Below, piece after piece: positions 20,974 to 27,326 of a stretch of 27,326 bases of DNA. This DNA is from a virus. Under the pieces are notes generated by a model. The model made no database searches. It saw nothing but the letters and a program-made list of their open reading frames with translations, and had not been told where the DNA came from. The number at the start of each line of letters is the position of its first letter. Within the stretch, counting starts at the first letter, position 1. Made by a program: the position numbers and the translations under genes. The stretch covers positions 1 to 27,326 of IMG/VR virus record IMGVR_UViG_3300032163_001348, one strand, 5' to 3'.

Positions 20974-23255
20974 GGCGATATCACCTCCACCCGACTCCCC
21001 TCCGGCCCTTTGCTTACCTCGATGCGCGTAGGAAACGCGTCCCTGAGTGCCTCCAGGTGAGAGATGCACAGCACCGTGCCAAACCGCTCGCTCACCTTGC
21101 CGAGCGCCTCCACGAACTGCTCCTGCCCGCGCTGATCGAGCGGCGCCGCCGTCTCGTCCAGTACCAGCATCTCGCACCGCGCCCCGGCCCGCCGCGCCAT
21201 CAGGGTCGAGAGGCCGATGCGCAGGGCCAGGTCGACGCGCATCGCCTCGCCGCCCGAAAACGTCTCGTACAGCCGCGGGCCGCGCTCGTCGAGCACCACC
21301 ACCTCGAGGGTTTCGCTGAGGCTCTTGCCCGAGGTCTCGCGCTGCGTCCGCAACTCCAGCGCCATCTGCCCATCGCTCAACGTCTCCAGCACCTCGTTCG
21401 CGGCCTCCTCCAGTTCCGGCACCGCCCGCTCGATCAGGAGGGCCGGGATACCGCCCTTGGAATAGGCCCCATCCCGCGAGTTCCCGAGGATCTTGAGGAG
21501 ATTCAGCCGCCGGTCCGCGTCGGCGATGTCCCCGGCCAGCCGCTTCGCCTCTTCCGCCGCGGCCTGGGCGCCGGCGAGCTGCTCGGTGAGTTGGCCCCGC
21601 CGCTGCTGCGCCGCCTCGATCTCGGTTCGCAGGCGGGCCAGTTCGGCCTTCGCGGCGGCCGCCTGCCTGTCCGCGGCGGCGAGTTCTGCGGCCCAGTCGC
21701 GCTCCGGGTCGAGGGTGGCGGTCAGTTCCCGCACCTTCTGGGCCAGTCGGTCCGCCTCGGCCTGCGCCGTCTGCAGGTCCGCCCGCGCCTGGGGCAGCAG
21801 GGCAGCCTGTGCGTCTATCCGCGCGAGGTCGGCCTGGAGCTTCTGGAATCCGGCGGCCCGAGTATTCGTCTCAGCATGTCCGGCCGGATCATAGGCGATG
21901 GCGTCGTGCTGCGTTCTCAGCGCATCGCGCTGGGCGATCAGGTCGGCGCCCGGGGTCTGCCGTCGCAGTTCGGCCAGCCGTTCCCCATCTTCGAGGCCAG
22001 GGGTCCGGCCCTCGAGCCAAGCGAGGTCGCGCCGGTGGGCAGGGAGCGCCTCCCGCGCTTCGCGCGCCTGGGCGATCAGCGGGCAGGCGTCCACCAATGG
22101 CGTATTGCCCGCCGCCGCGCAGGGGACGGAATCGAGGACCTCGGCCTGCTTGGCCAACTGGGCGATGGCCTGGCGGCGGGAGGCGATCCCGTCGGAGTGC
22201 TTGCTCTGCGCCGCTTCGATCCGCTGCTCGATCTCCTTGATTGCTGCCGCGTGCTCGCCCTTCGCCGCCTTGATCTGCTCCCCGAGCGTGCGTCCCTCCC
22301 CGGCCAGCCGTTCCCGCTCCTGCCGCGCTGCCTCCATCTCCGCGGCCTCGGACGCCGCGGCTTCCGCTGCTTTCAAGTCAAATAGCGTCTCGGAACGGAA
22401 GGCCACGATCTTCGTGATCGAGGACACGCGTTCCGCGATTACCGCCCGGGCTTTGGCCGCGGCACTCGATTGGCGGTCCGCCTCCATCAGTCCCGCCCGC
22501 GCCGCCCTATCGGCCGCCTCTTCGCTGATCAGCCGCTCGCGCTCGGCCTGCGCGGCGGCTAGGTCGCTCTCGCAATTGAGCAGGCTGCCCTGCAGGCAGT
22601 CGATGTGGCCGCCGAGAAGGCCCAGTTCGCTCTCCAGCGCGGTGGCAGTGAGGCCCTGAGTGTATAGCCGCGCTCGGACGCTCTCCTGGTCGTCTCGGCG
22701 AGCCTGGAGATCCCGCCCCATCTGCCGCGCCGCGTCGGCCCGCCGCTCCCACGCGCCCAGGTCCAAGATGTCGCCGAGGACCTGCTTGCGGTCGGCCGGT
22801 TTCGCGCGGCTGAAGGCGGCCGCGTTGCCCTGGATGCTGAAGGCCGTCATCCGCAGGAGGTCGGCGGTCATGTGGAGGGTCTGCTCAATGCGCTTCTGCG
22901 TCTCCACGATGGTCTTCCCGTCCAGCACTTCGGGCCCGGCAGCGGTCAGCCGTTGAAACGAGAGGACCGTGCTCCCATTCCCCTTTCTGCTGCGCTGGCG
23001 GGAGACGAGAAAGACCTCATCGCCGAGTGAGAACTCGAACTCTACACGCCCGACCAGCTCGCCGTCGGAGATGATGCTGTTCGCATCGCCCCGGGTCTCG
23101 CCGAAGAGGCAGTAGAGTGGAGCGTCTGACGCTAGTGTGCTCTTGCCGTTGCCATTGCCGCCGCTAAGCACCGCGCAGGCGATCTGGGAGAGATCCAGGG
23201 AGTGCAGGCCCCGGAAAGAGTGCACATTTTCGAGGAGGAGACGACGAGGTTTCAT
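20970..23255 (-). CDS. sbcC: SbcC/Rad50-like exonuclease ATPase subunit
   Basis: This 761-residue SMC-type protein has an N-terminal Walker A in LSGGNGNGKSTLASD (32-40 core), Q-loop region SFQRLTAAG and ITMTA-like FSIQGNAAAFSRAKPADR, long coiled-coil arms (about 180-610), and C-terminal signature YETFSGGEAMRVDLAL (about 663-678), Walker B EMLVLDETAAPLD (about 694-706) and H-loop CISHLEAL. With SbcD it forms an ATP-dependent nuclease that processes DNA ends and hairpins. The hook between the arms is C-x(12)-C (VPCAAAGNTPLVDACPL), not CxxC. ATG 23255 overlaps the HNH stop (ATGA). Together with ERF it forms a phage recombination module. Confidence 0.92.
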   Translation of the reverse strand: MKPRRLLLENVHSFRGLHSLDLSQIACAVLSGGNGNGKSTLASDAPLYCLFGETRGDANSIISDGELVGRVEFEFSLGDEVFLVSRQRSRKGNGSTVLSFQRLTAAGPEVLDGKTIVETQKRIEQTLHMTADLLRMTAFSIQGNAAAFSRAKPADRKQVLGDILDLGAWERRADAARQMGRDLQARRDDQESVRARLYTQGLTATALESELGLLGGHIDCLQGSLLNCESDLAAAQAERERLISEEAADRAARAGLMEADRQSSAAAKARAVIAERVSSITKIVAFRSETLFDLKAAEAAASEAAEMEAARQERERLAGEGRTLGEQIKAAKGEHAAAIKEIEQRIEAAQSKHSDGIASRRQAIAQLAKQAEVLDSVPCAAAGNTPLVDACPLIAQAREAREALPAHRRDLAWLEGRTPGLEDGERLAELRRQTPGADLIAQRDALRTQHDAIAYDPAGHAETNTRAAGFQKLQADLARIDAQAALLPQARADLQTAQAEADRLAQKVRELTATLDPERDWAAELAAADRQAAAAKAELARLRTEIEAAQQRRGQLTEQLAGAQAAAEEAKRLAGDIADADRRLNLLKILGNSRDGAYSKGGIPALLIERAVPELEEAANEVLETLSDGQMALELRTQRETSGKSLSETLEVVVLDERGPRLYETFSGGEAMRVDLALRIGLSTLMARRAGARCEMLVLDETAAPLDQRGQEQFVEALGKVSERFGTVLCISHLEALRDAFPTRIEVSKGPEGSRVEVISP

Positions 23256-23809
23256 CTATCCCTCCTGTGGCGATTCAGGTGGCAGCGGCGGCAGAGGGAG
23301 ATGAGATTCGCGAGATCGTTGTTGGCATCCGGCCCTAAGCGACCAGTCCGGTCTATATGGTGGACGGTGAGCCTTCGGGGACGCTTCTCGGAGGCAGACG
23401 TGCCGCAGTCCACGCATCTGTAGCCGTCGCGTTCTAGGGCCAACAAGTCGTTGCCCGAGTAGAGTCTCCTAGAAGCAGCCTGGGCATTGAGAGCATTCAT
23501 TCTGTCTCGATGCTGCTCGTGATACCTCTTCCCGCAGACCGCGTGTTGCTGTCTCCGTTCGGGGGCCTCATGATACCGTGTCCGTTCATAGCAGGCTTGG
23601 CACATCCCCCGGCATACCGCGGTGGCTCGCCTGCAGGCGGAACATGGCCCCCCGTTCACCGTGCGGTAAGCATTATGCTGGCACGGTTCGCTGCAGTACT
23701 TCTTCCCTCTGCGAGACTGAGAAGCCGTGATCCAGAAGGGTGCGCCGCATGTTGCACAATTGATCCGCGAACTTGTCGGTGCCCGTCGCCGCACTGCGCT
23801 AGTGGTCAC
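23252..23809 (-). CDS. HNH endonuclease with zinc knuckles, inside the sbcDC operon
   Basis: GTG 23809 overlaps the previous stop (GTGA), and its stop overlaps the SbcC start (ATGA). The 185-residue product has an N-terminal zinc finger (INCATCGAPFWITAS, KKYCSEPCQ; about 17-43), a second cysteine cluster (GPCSACRRATAVCRGMCQAC; about 54-73), and a C-terminal HNH domain: YRCVDCGTS (about 130-138), RLTVHHIDRTGRLGPDANND (148-167) and LISLCRRCHLNRH (170-182). HNH enzymes of this form are homing endonucleases or phage nicking enzymes. Local GC content is lower than that of its neighbours. It sits between SbcD and SbcC genes that are usually adjacent, so it is probably a mobile gene neatly fitted into the operon. 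Confidence 0.88.
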   Translation of the reverse strand: MTTSAVRRRAPTSSRINCATCGAPFWITASQSRRGKKYCSEPCQHNAYRTVNGGPCSACRRATAVCRGMCQACYERTRYHEAPERRQQHAVCGKRYHEQHRDRMNALNAQAASRRLYSGNDLLALERDGYRCVDCGTSASEKRPRRLTVHHIDRTGRLGPDANNDLANLISLCRRCHLNRHRRDR

Positions 23810-24102
23810 GCCTCGCCCCCTCCCTCGCCCTCCGGTCCCACCTTGCCGGCCAGCGCGTGGGCCTTGCGAAAGTCGCCCACCGTGAACGCGAACACGTCCT
23901 GCCGCGCCTTACCGGGCCACGGGCAGAGGACTTCAACATCGTCGGAGAGGCACAACAGGGGACCCTCGTGGCGGATCATGCGCCATTCGCCCCCGATCCG
24001 CACCACGCAGGGCGTCATAGGCCAGCTCGAGTGGGCCAGCAGTTGCAGGCGGAACAGGTCCGCCGTGTCGTGGCGGAGGCTCCGGGATTCCTGGTCGCTC
24101 AT
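23806..24102 (-). CDS. Hypothetical protein between SbcD and HNH genes (98 aa)
   Basis: ATG 24102 overlaps the SbcD stop (ATGA), with a GGAGG-rich site upstream. The 98-residue product has an alpha N-terminus (SLRHDTADLFRLQLLAHSSW), a beta core (TPCVVRIGGEWRMIRHEGPL and LCLSDDVEVLCPW) and ends FTVGDFRKAHALAGKVG. The R-I-G-G-E-W-R-M-I-R-H-E-G turn looks like a small beta-barrel or sheet fold. I recognise no family. It may be an accessory of SbcCD or part of the imported HNH cassette; nothing decides this. Confidence 0.6.
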   Translation of the reverse strand: MSDQESRSLRHDTADLFRLQLLAHSSWPMTPCVVRIGGEWRMIRHEGPLLCLSDDVEVLCPWPGKARQDVFAFTVGDFRKAHALAGKVGPEGEGGGEA

Positions 24103-25391
24103 GTCGTCCCCCCTCCTCCCAGTGCCCCCTCCACCCGGATCGCCTCGGTCACCAGCGCGTCTGCGATCGGGTGAAGATCGGGCTTCGTCTCCAGCCAGGC
24201 GCGCAGGGCCTCGGCCGCGCTCATCTCGGAGGATACTGCGCTCTCCCGCCGGCGCTGGGTCTCGGCGCGACCTTTGATCACCCGTGCCTCGAAGGCGCCG
24301 GCCGCCTCGATTGCCCGCCGCGCATCCTCGACCGTCAGCCAGGATGCGGCCGGGATTTCCAACCGGACGATGGCCCCCTCTGGAATCGGTTCGCACTCCA
24401 CATCGGTCGAACCGTCATCCCTGACTTGGAAATCCTCCGCGGTCAGCGTCACCAGCCGGCGGTAGGGCGTCTCGATGAACTGGCCCTCCCACCCGTTCGG
24501 CCCGCTCTGCCAGTCAATGTAGCCCTTGGCCTCGTCCTGTTCGCCGAATCCGGTAGCCTCGGGGGAGCCGCAGTAGCCTATCCAGGGCGACTCCTGGACA
24601 GTCTGGTGCCGGTGATAATGGCCCGCCAGCACCAGGTCGAAGCCGAGAGCCGCCACCTCGTGGAGGTTCAGGGTCCACTCCGCCGAGAGCATGGCCAGCG
24701 AGTTCTGCTTGCCGGCCTCTGCGGTGTCGAAGGCGGCGTGCACCAGCAGCAGGCAAGGCACGCCCTCGATTCGCTGGGCGGCGAGCCCCCGCAGGCAATC
24801 CATCATCTTCTCCCGCACCAACAGGTTCCGCTGGCCGGGGTCGAGCTTGCGGGCTTCCTCGTCGCGCAGCAGGAGGCCGGCGTTAGGGTAGGGGAGGAGG
24901 GCCAATTGCAGCAGGGGACCCGGATAGCTCTCGGCGGGCCGCGCCGCGTGAACGAACCAGCGCTCCGAGAGATCAGGGTCGCGTTCCCAGAACCGCTGAT
25001 ACGCCCACAGCATCTCAGGCCGATCAGTAACCGTCAGTCCTTCGATCCCATGCAGCAGATCCAGCGCGTGCTTCTCGGCCGGCGACCTCGCCGCGTCATG
25101 GTTCCCGAGGATGATCACGATCGGCACGCCGCGCCCGAGCGCTGGACCGAACGCCTGCCGGGCCAGCCAGACCTGCGTGGGAGTGGGCCGGCAGCCGAAG
25201 GCGGACTCACCGGCCCCCCGCCAGAGGTCGCCTGCGTGCAGGATGATCTGCGCACCACGCTCCAGCGCGTCCTCGATCACGAACCGTGCGCAACGGTAGC
25301 GATCCATCATCGCCGCGTTGAGGCCCGTCTCGCGGTCAAGCCGGTCGCCGCTGGGCCCGATCTCCCAGTCGGCGGTATGGCAGAGAATCAC
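24099..25391 (-). CDS. sbcD: SbcD/Mre11-like nuclease subunit
   Basis: From GTG 25391, overlapping the ERF stop as GTGA, the product has 430 residues. It shows the calcineurin-like metallophosphoesterase motifs of SbcD: motif I LCHTADWEIG (D8), motif II LHAGDLWRG (D55), motif III LGNHDAARS (N97, H98, D99), motif IV LLVHAAFD and motif V LAGHYHRHQTV, followed by GSPEATGFGE and a C-terminal capping domain. With SbcC it forms a nuclease acting on DNA ends and hairpins. Motif I has DxE where SbcD/Mre11 proteins normally have DxH. The frame continues upstream to 25526 inside ERF; GTG 25391 is chosen for its overlap and because the protein then starts at the first strand. Confidence 0.9.
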   Translation of the reverse strand: MILCHTADWEIGPSGDRLDRETGLNAAMMDRYRCARFVIEDALERGAQIILHAGDLWRGAGESAFGCRPTPTQVWLARQAFGPALGRGVPIVIILGNHDAARSPAEKHALDLLHGIEGLTVTDRPEMLWAYQRFWERDPDLSERWFVHAARPAESYPGPLLQLALLPYPNAGLLLRDEEARKLDPGQRNLLVREKMMDCLRGLAAQRIEGVPCLLLVHAAFDTAEAGKQNSLAMLSAEWTLNLHEVAALGFDLVLAGHYHRHQTVQESPWIGYCGSPEATGFGEQDEAKGYIDWQSGPNGWEGQFIETPYRRLVTLTAEDFQVRDDGSTDVECEPIPEGAIVRLEIPAASWLTVEDARRAIEAAGAFEARVIKGRAETQRRRESAVSSEMSAAEALRAWLETKPDLHPIADALVTEAIRVEGALGGGGTT

Positions 25392-26347
25392 GCCGCACCG
25401 CCTTCCTCGGCCACCCACAGCTCGCCGGGCATATGCTGGATCACGTCGCGCCGGATGCCATCGAGCATCGGGTCGCTCATGGCGGCCAACTGCTCCCGGG
25501 TCCCGGCCCCCCTGGCCGCGAGCCATGCGCGCCAGGCCTTGGTCGCGGTGCTCTCGCTCCCAGAGGGATTGGTGCGGGTGAAGAGCTGGCGGCTTTCGGC
25601 CAGGAGGCGCTGCGCCTTGTGGCTGAGGTCGGGCGCTGGGGAAGGGGCGGGGGCAGCATCAGCCGCGGATGCCGCCTCCTGCGACGGTTGCTCCGAGGCC
25701 GCCTGCGGACCGGCATAGCCCTTCGGCGGCCGCTGTTGGCAGTAGGAATCATCGGCGAGCTTGGTCGGGCAGGAGTAGAAATCATAGGTCTGGCCCGCCT
25801 TCGCGTGGCCTTCCTTGTAATTGCCGACCCGGTGTACCCAGGGAACGTTGTGCACGGGGCAGAGGTCGCCTGGTCCAGGCTGCACCTTTGGCTGACCAGT
25901 GCCGGCGGCGGCATTGCCGTCATCGTCATCGGCCGCGATCCCGAGAATCGCCTGCAGGCCATAGCGGCGCGCGTAACTCAGCGCCGAGCCGGCGGACTGC
26001 GGGCTCTTGATCTGGTACGGCAGGCTCAGCGTCTGGGCAATGAACTCTCCCGACTCATGTACCAGCATGGTCGTGAGATCTATCGCCCCGATCATCGTCT
26101 CCTCGACCGTGCCATCCTTCTCATGCCGCTCGGTGATAGTGCCGAGTTGCTTCGATTCGCCGGGCAACTGGAAAAGGGCGATTCCCTGCTCGACCAGGTG
26201 CGGCCGGCATTCCTCGATGATCGAGGTGAGGTCGGCGTATTTCGAGTGGAAGAAGGGATTCTCGGTTTCCTTCTTGACCGGCTTCAGCGCGGCCTGTACT
26301 TTCACCACCGCCGCCGCCAGTTTCCCGATCGTCTCACTGCGTTCCAT
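25388..26347 (-). CDS. erf: ERF-family ssDNA annealing protein
   Basis: The 319-residue product starts at ATG 26347 with GAGAGG upstream. The N-terminal 150 residues carry the ERF hallmarks KVQAALKPVKKETENPFF, HSKYADLTSIIEECRPHL, GIALFQLPG and PQSAGSALSYARRYGLQAIL followed by the acidic end GIAADDDDGN. ERF proteins anneal single strands in phage recombination, working with an end-resecting nuclease, here SbcCD encoded downstream. After about residue 150 a Cys/His group (DLCPVHNVPW, FYSCPTKLADDSYCQQ) looks like a zinc module, then a Pro/Ala-rich linker and a helical C-terminal domain (LLAESRQLFTRTN) seen in some ERF proteins. Confidence 0.92.
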   Translation of the reverse strand: MERSETIGKLAAAVVKVQAALKPVKKETENPFFHSKYADLTSIIEECRPHLVEQGIALFQLPGESKQLGTITERHEKDGTVEETMIGAIDLTTMLVHESGEFIAQTLSLPYQIKSPQSAGSALSYARRYGLQAILGIAADDDDGNAAAGTGQPKVQPGPGDLCPVHNVPWVHRVGNYKEGHAKAGQTYDFYSCPTKLADDSYCQQRPPKGYAGPQAASEQPSQEAASAADAAPAPSPAPDLSHKAQRLLAESRQLFTRTNPSGSESTATKAWRAWLAARGAGTREQLAAMSDPMLDGIRRDVIQHMPGELWVAEEGGAA

Positions 26348-26573
26348 CGGCGCCTCTCGACTTTCCCTGCCGCCCCTTGACGGCCGACCCCGGCCGTGCT
26401 AGTCTGGGGCCTACGGCAGAACGGTTAGATAGGGCCACGGCCGGCGTGCCCGCGCCGGCCGCGGCGCGTCTGTCCAGCTCTCTCGCGTGATCCTGGTCCG
26501 CGCCGAAGTAGCCTCTGGGGATCCGGGGCCCCAGCAATCCCAACTCGAGGCCGGCGATCCAGTCAGTGTCCAT
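26334..26573 (-). CDS. Small hypothetical protein (79 aa)
   Basis: ATG 26573 is preceded by a strong GGAGG in a good position. The 79-residue product is Gly/Arg/Ala-rich and looks partly disordered (MDTDWIAGLELGLLGPRIPR, YFGADQDHARELDRRAAAGA), with no recognisable motif. It overlaps the ERF start by 14 bases, so translation of ERF may be coupled to it. The ribosome site supports coding, but composition alone does not. Confidence 0.5.
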   Translation of the reverse strand: MDTDWIAGLELGLLGPRIPRGYFGADQDHARELDRRAAAGAGTPAVALSNRSAVGPRLARPGSAVKGRQGKSRGADGTQ

Positions 26574-26588
26574 GCCGCCACCTCCTGC

Positions 26589-26672
26589 TCACCACTTCGA
26601 GTCCGAACCCAGGGCGATCATCCCGACCCCGAGTCCGATCGCCGCCAGCGGCCCCCACCAGCGGCCGGTCAT
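26589..26672 (-). CDS. Tiny single-span membrane peptide (27 aa)
   Basis: A 27-residue frame starts at ATG 26672, overlapping the preceding stop as ATGA: TGRWWGPLAAIGLGVGMIAL forms one transmembrane segment, followed by GSDSKW. Too short for most gene callers; supported by the coupled start and the clean hydrophobic segment. Possible roles are a small membrane effector or an accessory to the 71-aa membrane protein encoded just before it. Confidence 0.45.
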   Translation of the reverse strand: MTGRWWGPLAAIGLGVGMIALGSDSKW

Positions 26673-26884
26673 CTCGGCAGCGCTCCCGCCCCGACCAGCC
26701 GCGAGTAGTCTCCATGCGTCGCCCGGTCCGCCAGCCAGCGGCCGCCCGCGTCTATCGAGATCAGCCACAGCAGGGCGAAGGCGATCAGGGCGAGCCCGAT
26801 CCCGATCTGCCGCCATCTCCGCCGCCGCCAGCCCGGATCGAACATCGCCCGGGCGTGTCTCTGCTCGTCAGTCCAGAGTGTCAT
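26669..26884 (-). CDS. Small membrane protein (71 aa)
   Basis: ATG 26884 follows an excellent GGGAGGAG. The 71-residue product has a basic, cytosolic-type N-terminus (DEQRHARAMFDPGWRRRRWR), one transmembrane helix (IGIGLALIAFALLWLISI, about residues 28-45) and a polar C-terminus (RWLADRATHGDYSRLV). By the positive-inside rule the N-terminus would be cytoplasmic. It is the first convincing gene of the leftward run. Phage proteins in this position sometimes act early on the host membrane or on superinfecting phages, but the sequence shows no specific function. Confidence 0.65.
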   Translation of the reverse strand: MTLWTDEQRHARAMFDPGWRRRRWRQIGIGLALIAFALLWLISIDAGGRWLADRATHGDYSRLVGAGALPR

Positions 26885-26976
26885 CGTCTCCTCCCTCGGT
26901 ATGATTGCTCCGGCCCGGCCGGGGAGGTTGCAAGGGGGAAAGGGGTAGCCCCAGCCGGGCCGGTGTTCGACGATCC

Positions 26977-26991
26977 ACCAAGTCTCTTGGT
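26977..26991. promoter_or_regulatory. 15-bp palindrome ACCAAG-TCT-CTTGGT
   Basis: A perfect inverted repeat with six-base arms and a three-base centre, about 93 bases upstream of the first leftward gene. It is the right size for a repressor operator or a small hairpin in the 5' leader. Only symmetry and position support it. Confidence 0.35.
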
Positions 26992-27093
26992 CAGCCTTCT
27001 TGTCACAGCCTCAGTATCTGACCGCGTGCCTCCTCGCCGCATGGAATGTGAACCCGGCAATGCCGGGATGCATCCAAGGATGATTGCAGGGCC

Positions 27094-27113
27094 GGGCCCG
27101 GCTTCGGCTGGGC
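27094..27113. repeat. Stem-loop with TTCG tetraloop
   Basis: GGCCCGGC is followed by TTCG and then GCTGGGCC: an eight-base stem (one G-T pair) closed by a stable tetraloop type. No T run follows on either strand, so termination is unlikely without Rho; a processing or leader structure is possible. The palindrome GCCGGGCCCGGC overlaps it at 27091-27102. Confidence 0.4.
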
Positions 27114-27241
27114 CAGAGGGGGTTTGCCCGGCTTCGAGGACCCGGCCCACTTCGAGATGAGTGCAGCCGGGGCCGCAGGAGAAGAGCCCCGGTGGGCCGG
27201 CCCCGGCATTCGAGCAACCAGACACGATAGGAGGATGAGGC

Positions 27242-27289
27242 ATGGCCCCGGCGACAGACTGGAAGCAGGACCTACACTCGGCACTGTAG
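27242..27289 (+). CDS. Possible rightward 15-aa peptide (uncertain)
   Basis: AGGAGG at 27229-27234 is followed seven bases later by ATG 27242, opening a 15-codon frame that ends at 27289. A second ATG at 27235 in another frame runs off the window end. This is the only place with a good plus-strand ribosome site and could mark the start of a rightward transcript or a leader peptide. It may equally be chance. Confidence 0.15.
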   Translation: MAPATDWKQDLHSAL

Positions 27290-27326
27290 CCGGCTTTGGA
27301 CCTGCATGGGCGAGGGTGCCGCCGGG

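Larger units (their letters stand above)
26885..27326. other. Non-coding, inverted-repeat-rich probable control region
   Basis: No convincing gene was found in this 442-base stretch on either strand; frames present are Gly/Pro/Ser-rich and lack ribosome sites. It contains several inverted repeats: CCCGGC-AAT-GCCGGG (27053-27067), the palindromes GGATGCATCC (27066-27075) and GCCGGGCCCGGC (27091-27102), and an eight-base stem closed by a TTCG loop (27094-27113). GCCCGGCTTCG occurs twice (27096-27106 and 27126-27136). Being upstream of the whole leftward gene run, it is the likely site of promoter and operators, but no good -35/-10 pair could be defended. Confidence 0.5.

Noticed and set aside
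26900-26940. A sigma70-type promoter with TTGCAA as -35 for the leftward operon
   Set aside because: The only -10-like hexamer (near AATCAT) lies about 20 bases away and matches poorly; spacing and fit are too weak to annotate.
26881-27243. A 120-codon minus-strand frame whose stop overlaps the ATG at 26884
   Set aside because: The ATGA junction is suggestive, but there is no Shine-Dalgarno at its start, the product is Gly/Pro/Ser-rich without fold signals, and the region is full of inverted repeats.
1-27326. CRISPR arrays, tRNA genes and insertion sequences
   Set aside because: No regularly spaced 25-40 base repeats, no cloverleaf-like element and no transposase with terminal repeats were seen by reading; short RNAs could still be missed without a covariance search.

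Overview
The window looks like part of the genome of a tailed (siphovirus-like), probably temperate bacteriophage or prophage. The evidence is a terminase small subunit, a large terminase, an SPP1-type portal and the start of a minor head gene at the left. A large serine recombinase lies in the middle, and a phage replication/recombination set (ERF, SbcD, SbcC, replication initiator, DnaC-type loader, RuvC) lies to the right. DNA is GC-rich throughout, start codons are ATG or GTG with purine-rich Shine-Dalgarno sequences, and no host gene is present. The host cannot be named beyond a bacterium with a GC-rich genome.

Every convincing gene is on the minus strand, so transcription runs right to left. 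About eighteen neighbouring gene pairs overlap by 1-4 bases (ATGA, GTGA or TGATG junctions), which implies one or a few long, translationally coupled operons. Read in the direction of transcription: (a) 27326-26885, non-coding DNA rich in inverted repeats, the likely control region; (b) 26884-26334, two tiny membrane proteins and an unknown; (c) 26347-20970, recombination genes: ERF annealing protein, SbcD, a small unknown, an HNH endonuclease and SbcC; (d) 20973-17804, small unknown, winged-helix and zinc-binding proteins; (e) 17859-16200, replication initiator and DnaC-like loader; (f) 16203-12703, a HerA-like ATPase and a large ParB-like protein; (g) 12706-9198, small zinc or helix-turn-helix proteins, a PP-loop (PAPS-reductase-like) enzyme and RuvC; (h) 9244-4998, serine recombinase, DUF4031 protein, radical SAM protein and a ParB-DNA methyltransferase fusion; (i) 4981-1, terminase, portal and head genes.

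Functionally, ERF with SbcCD and RuvC would provide end resection, annealing and junction resolution. The initiator and loader would recruit the host replicative helicase. The methyltransferase, radical SAM and PP-loop proteins suggest nucleic-acid modification. The terminase feeds concatemers into the capsid through the portal.

Four points stand out. The large terminase is split into separate ATPase and nuclease genes by an HNH endonuclease. Seven CAG-led units at exact 12-base spacing, beside a purine-rich tract, sit inside the initiator gene and resemble a lambda-type origin. A 124-base leader before the methyltransferase can form four hairpins and an alternative pairing that hides its Shine-Dalgarno. 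A second HNH gene is seamlessly embedded in the sbcDC operon. All functions are read from sequence motifs alone; no database search was run.
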